From positions 141,485,255 through 141,549,254 of the forward strand of contig CM035167.1 in the NCBI GenBank assembly GCA_020205615.1: DNA of 64,000 nucleotides. Reading direction: 5' to 3'. The notes beneath the pieces were generated by a model. The model saw only the letters and a list, made by a program, of their open reading frames with translations, was not told where the DNA came from and ran no database searches. Origin of the DNA: Panax quinquefolius. Lineage: Eukaryota > Streptophyta > Magnoliopsida > Apiales > Araliaceae. A program made the position numbers and the translations under genes. How positions within the stretch are numbered: position 1 is the first letter of the stretch; every line of letters starts with the position of its first letter. Shown here piece by piece: positions 62,925-64,000 of this stretch.

Positions 62925-62944
62925 ATCACGTAAGGCGCCACGAT
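62925..62944 (-). other. Possible Tat primer-binding site
   Basis: Minus-strand GTGGCGCCTTACGTGATCGG about 100 bp upstream of gag resembles the TGGCGCCGTCTGTGGGAA stretch that follows the 5' LTR in Tat elements. A second ATTGGCGC is at 62901-62908. The choice between them is uncertain. Confidence 0.4.
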
Positions 62945-63600
62945 CCTGCCGCGATAAACCACGATAAACACCCACAAGCTTGTGCAATGCGGTTCCGGTC
63001 GAGGATAGCTTCGAGCGTGAGAGTCGATAATATGTGTTCCGCACGAGGTTTATCGAAATGGAGATATATGCGCTAGTGTATTGAGAGAGAGAGATAATAA
63101 TAATTCTCCTTGTATATGTGATTATGAATGAATAATTGTGAGAAACGTACCTCTTTGTGAAGACTTTGCTGCTTAAAAGTTATCCTATCCTCTTTGCACG
63201 GATTCTGAGTCACCTTTATTACACACACCACCACTTGATCGATGGGATCACTGCATTGCATGTATAGTTTATCCTTTGCTTTTTGGTCCTTTTTATTCCA
63301 TAAATGCCGTGGGTTATAATCCATCCACATTAATGCGTGGCGGGGTTCTACAGTCGGCCAATCGTGCTTTTTCATCATTCGCAGGTCAAAATAATAGATA
63401 TTAAAATGTCGAAGGATCGACCCTTTGGATCAGTAACGGCCCCGTTCTTATAAGTCGAAAAAGAAAATAATAAGATAAGCTCTTTCTTGAAACTTGAAAA
63501 CTTTAATTGGTTCGATAATAAAGGCGATAGATTAATTAAAGAAGGAAACCTCCTCGTTTTAAATAACATATTTTTCCGGGACTTACCTATCACATCAGCA
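62945..63600 (-). repeat. Possible Tat 5' LTR remnant
   Basis: The region between the primer-like site and ordinary flank has no readable protein. On the minus strand it could start near 63597 (TGATGTGATAGG) and end near 62946. The CTCTCTCTCAATACAC tract and a TATAACCC at about 63311-63318 are compatible with an LTR. There is no second copy in the window to prove it. The minus frames 63073-63378 and 63375-63593 are unrecognised. Confidence 0.3.
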
Positions 63601-63741
63601 TATTAATTATCACTCTCTCTGTTTTTTTTTGGGATAAGTTCTCTCAGCTAGCTTTGAAGAATAATTATTCTTATCCATAAATACCCATTCAAAAATCATT
63701 CAACGAGGTTAAAGAAACAAACCCGAATACATCATTCTTAC
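63601..63741. other. Flank between Tat relic and exon
   Basis: AT-rich DNA with CT and T tracts and no coding signal. If the exon at 63742 is real, this would be the intron downstream of it, and further exons of the gene are not seen before the Tat element. Confidence 0.4.
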
Positions 63742-63852
63742 TCAATCTATCTCCTCTTGTTCAACAATATCAATTTTAAGGATCCAGTCAGCTTCTTGCT
63801 TCTTCAAATTACAAACATTCTCCGAAATTTCAATGATTTCATACTCTGAAAT
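63742..63852 (-). pseudogene. Conserved-looking exon, possibly MSAP/canopy-like protein (partial)
   Basis: After a plausible acceptor (TTTTGTGATCAG, ending 63853) the minus strand is open for 36 codons and reads ISEYEIIEISENVC then NLKKQEADWILKIDIVEQ, EEID and a TGA stop (63742-63744). GTAAG follows the stop directly, like a splice donor. Balanced amino-acid composition, with Cys, Trp and alternating acidic residues, is unlike the repeat-derived frames elsewhere. From memory it resembles an internal exon of plant MSAP/canopy-like (DUF3456-type) proteins, which are secretory-pathway Cys-rich proteins. Neighbouring exons are missing, so it may be a fragment cut by the Tat insertion or an exon of a gene extending past the window. 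No database check was possible. Confidence 0.4.
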
Positions 63853-64000
63853 CTGATCACAAAATTAATAGAACAAATATAACCCAATCAAACACCCTGT
63901 ATCCCTATATATAAACATATAGACAATACTAATACAACCCAGTAGCTGAAATTGAAAACTATAAAGTCACAGTCAATACCAACAAAATAAACAATTACCA
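63853..64000. other. Right edge, intron-like or intergenic DNA
   Basis: AT-rich with no open frame of note. If the exon at 63742-63852 is real this is its upstream intron, with a pyrimidine-containing TTGTTCTATTAATTTTGTG stretch before the acceptor on the minus strand. Confidence 0.35.

Larger units (their letters stand above)
58616..62940 (-). mobile_element. Tat/Ogre-type Ty3/gypsy relic
   Basis: Minus-strand element in a lineage different from G1 and G2. From high to low coordinate: probable primer site (62925-62944), gag (61060-62840), protease (60519-60713), RT (59570-59990), RT-RNase H connection (59120-59420), RNase H start (58616-58702), then gap. The protease DNGSS motif and the RT TDLNKACPKD-type region are typical of the Tat lineage. 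Integrase and 3' LTR are not in the window. Confidence 0.8.

Noticed and set aside
63073..63593. Minus-strand frames of 101 and 72 codons near the right end
   Set aside because: No recognisable motif; they overlap the possible Tat LTR and are more likely non-coding.

Overview
The window is flowering-plant nuclear DNA: AT-rich, with intergenic sequence at both ends and about 61 kb of nested and tandem LTR retrotransposons between them. I see no intact protein-coding gene, no tRNA or rRNA gene and no CRISPR array. Every readable retroelement reading frame is broken by small indels. A 100-base run of N at 58516-58615 is a scaffold join.

Layout. 1-1886 is left flank. 1887-56583 is built on minus-strand copies of one large Ty3/gypsy family, called G1 here (LTRs about 2.6-2.7 kb, Met-tRNA-type primer site, gag-PR-RT-RNaseH-INT order). 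G1-a (1887-7557 plus 16802-18326) is split by a complete Ty1/copia element, copia-A (7558-16801, plus strand), flanked by the 5-bp duplication CTAAC. Next come two minus-strand copia relatives, B and C, sharing one LTR (18327-40195). C is split by a second gypsy-type element, G2 (28486-37164, plus strand), which has gag/protease remnants but no visible reverse transcriptase core or integrase. After a scrambled junction (40195-40446), G1 resumes as LTR-internal-LTR-internal-LTR (40446-56583). 56584-58515 is the gag-protease part of a G2-like element.

After the gap, 58616-62940 is a minus-strand Tat/Ogre-type gypsy relic (RNaseH, RT, protease, gag), probably with its 5' LTR to about 63600. At 63742-63852 (minus) there is a short conserved-looking exon that I tentatively assign to a plant MSAP/canopy-like gene.

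Main inferences. The copia family is non-autonomous: A, B and C share the same internal pol deletion and the same loss of one aspartate codon in the YVDD box. G1 and G2 share LTR ends, U5 sequence and a tandem hairpin motif, so G2 may be a pol-less partner of G1. G1 and copia both occur as tandem units with shared LTRs, suggesting recombination between elements. A recurring ACA/ACG-to-CTG difference between homologous copies, together with the indel density, suggests that part of the divergence is consensus error in the assembly. Identity judgements are by eye; no alignment was run.
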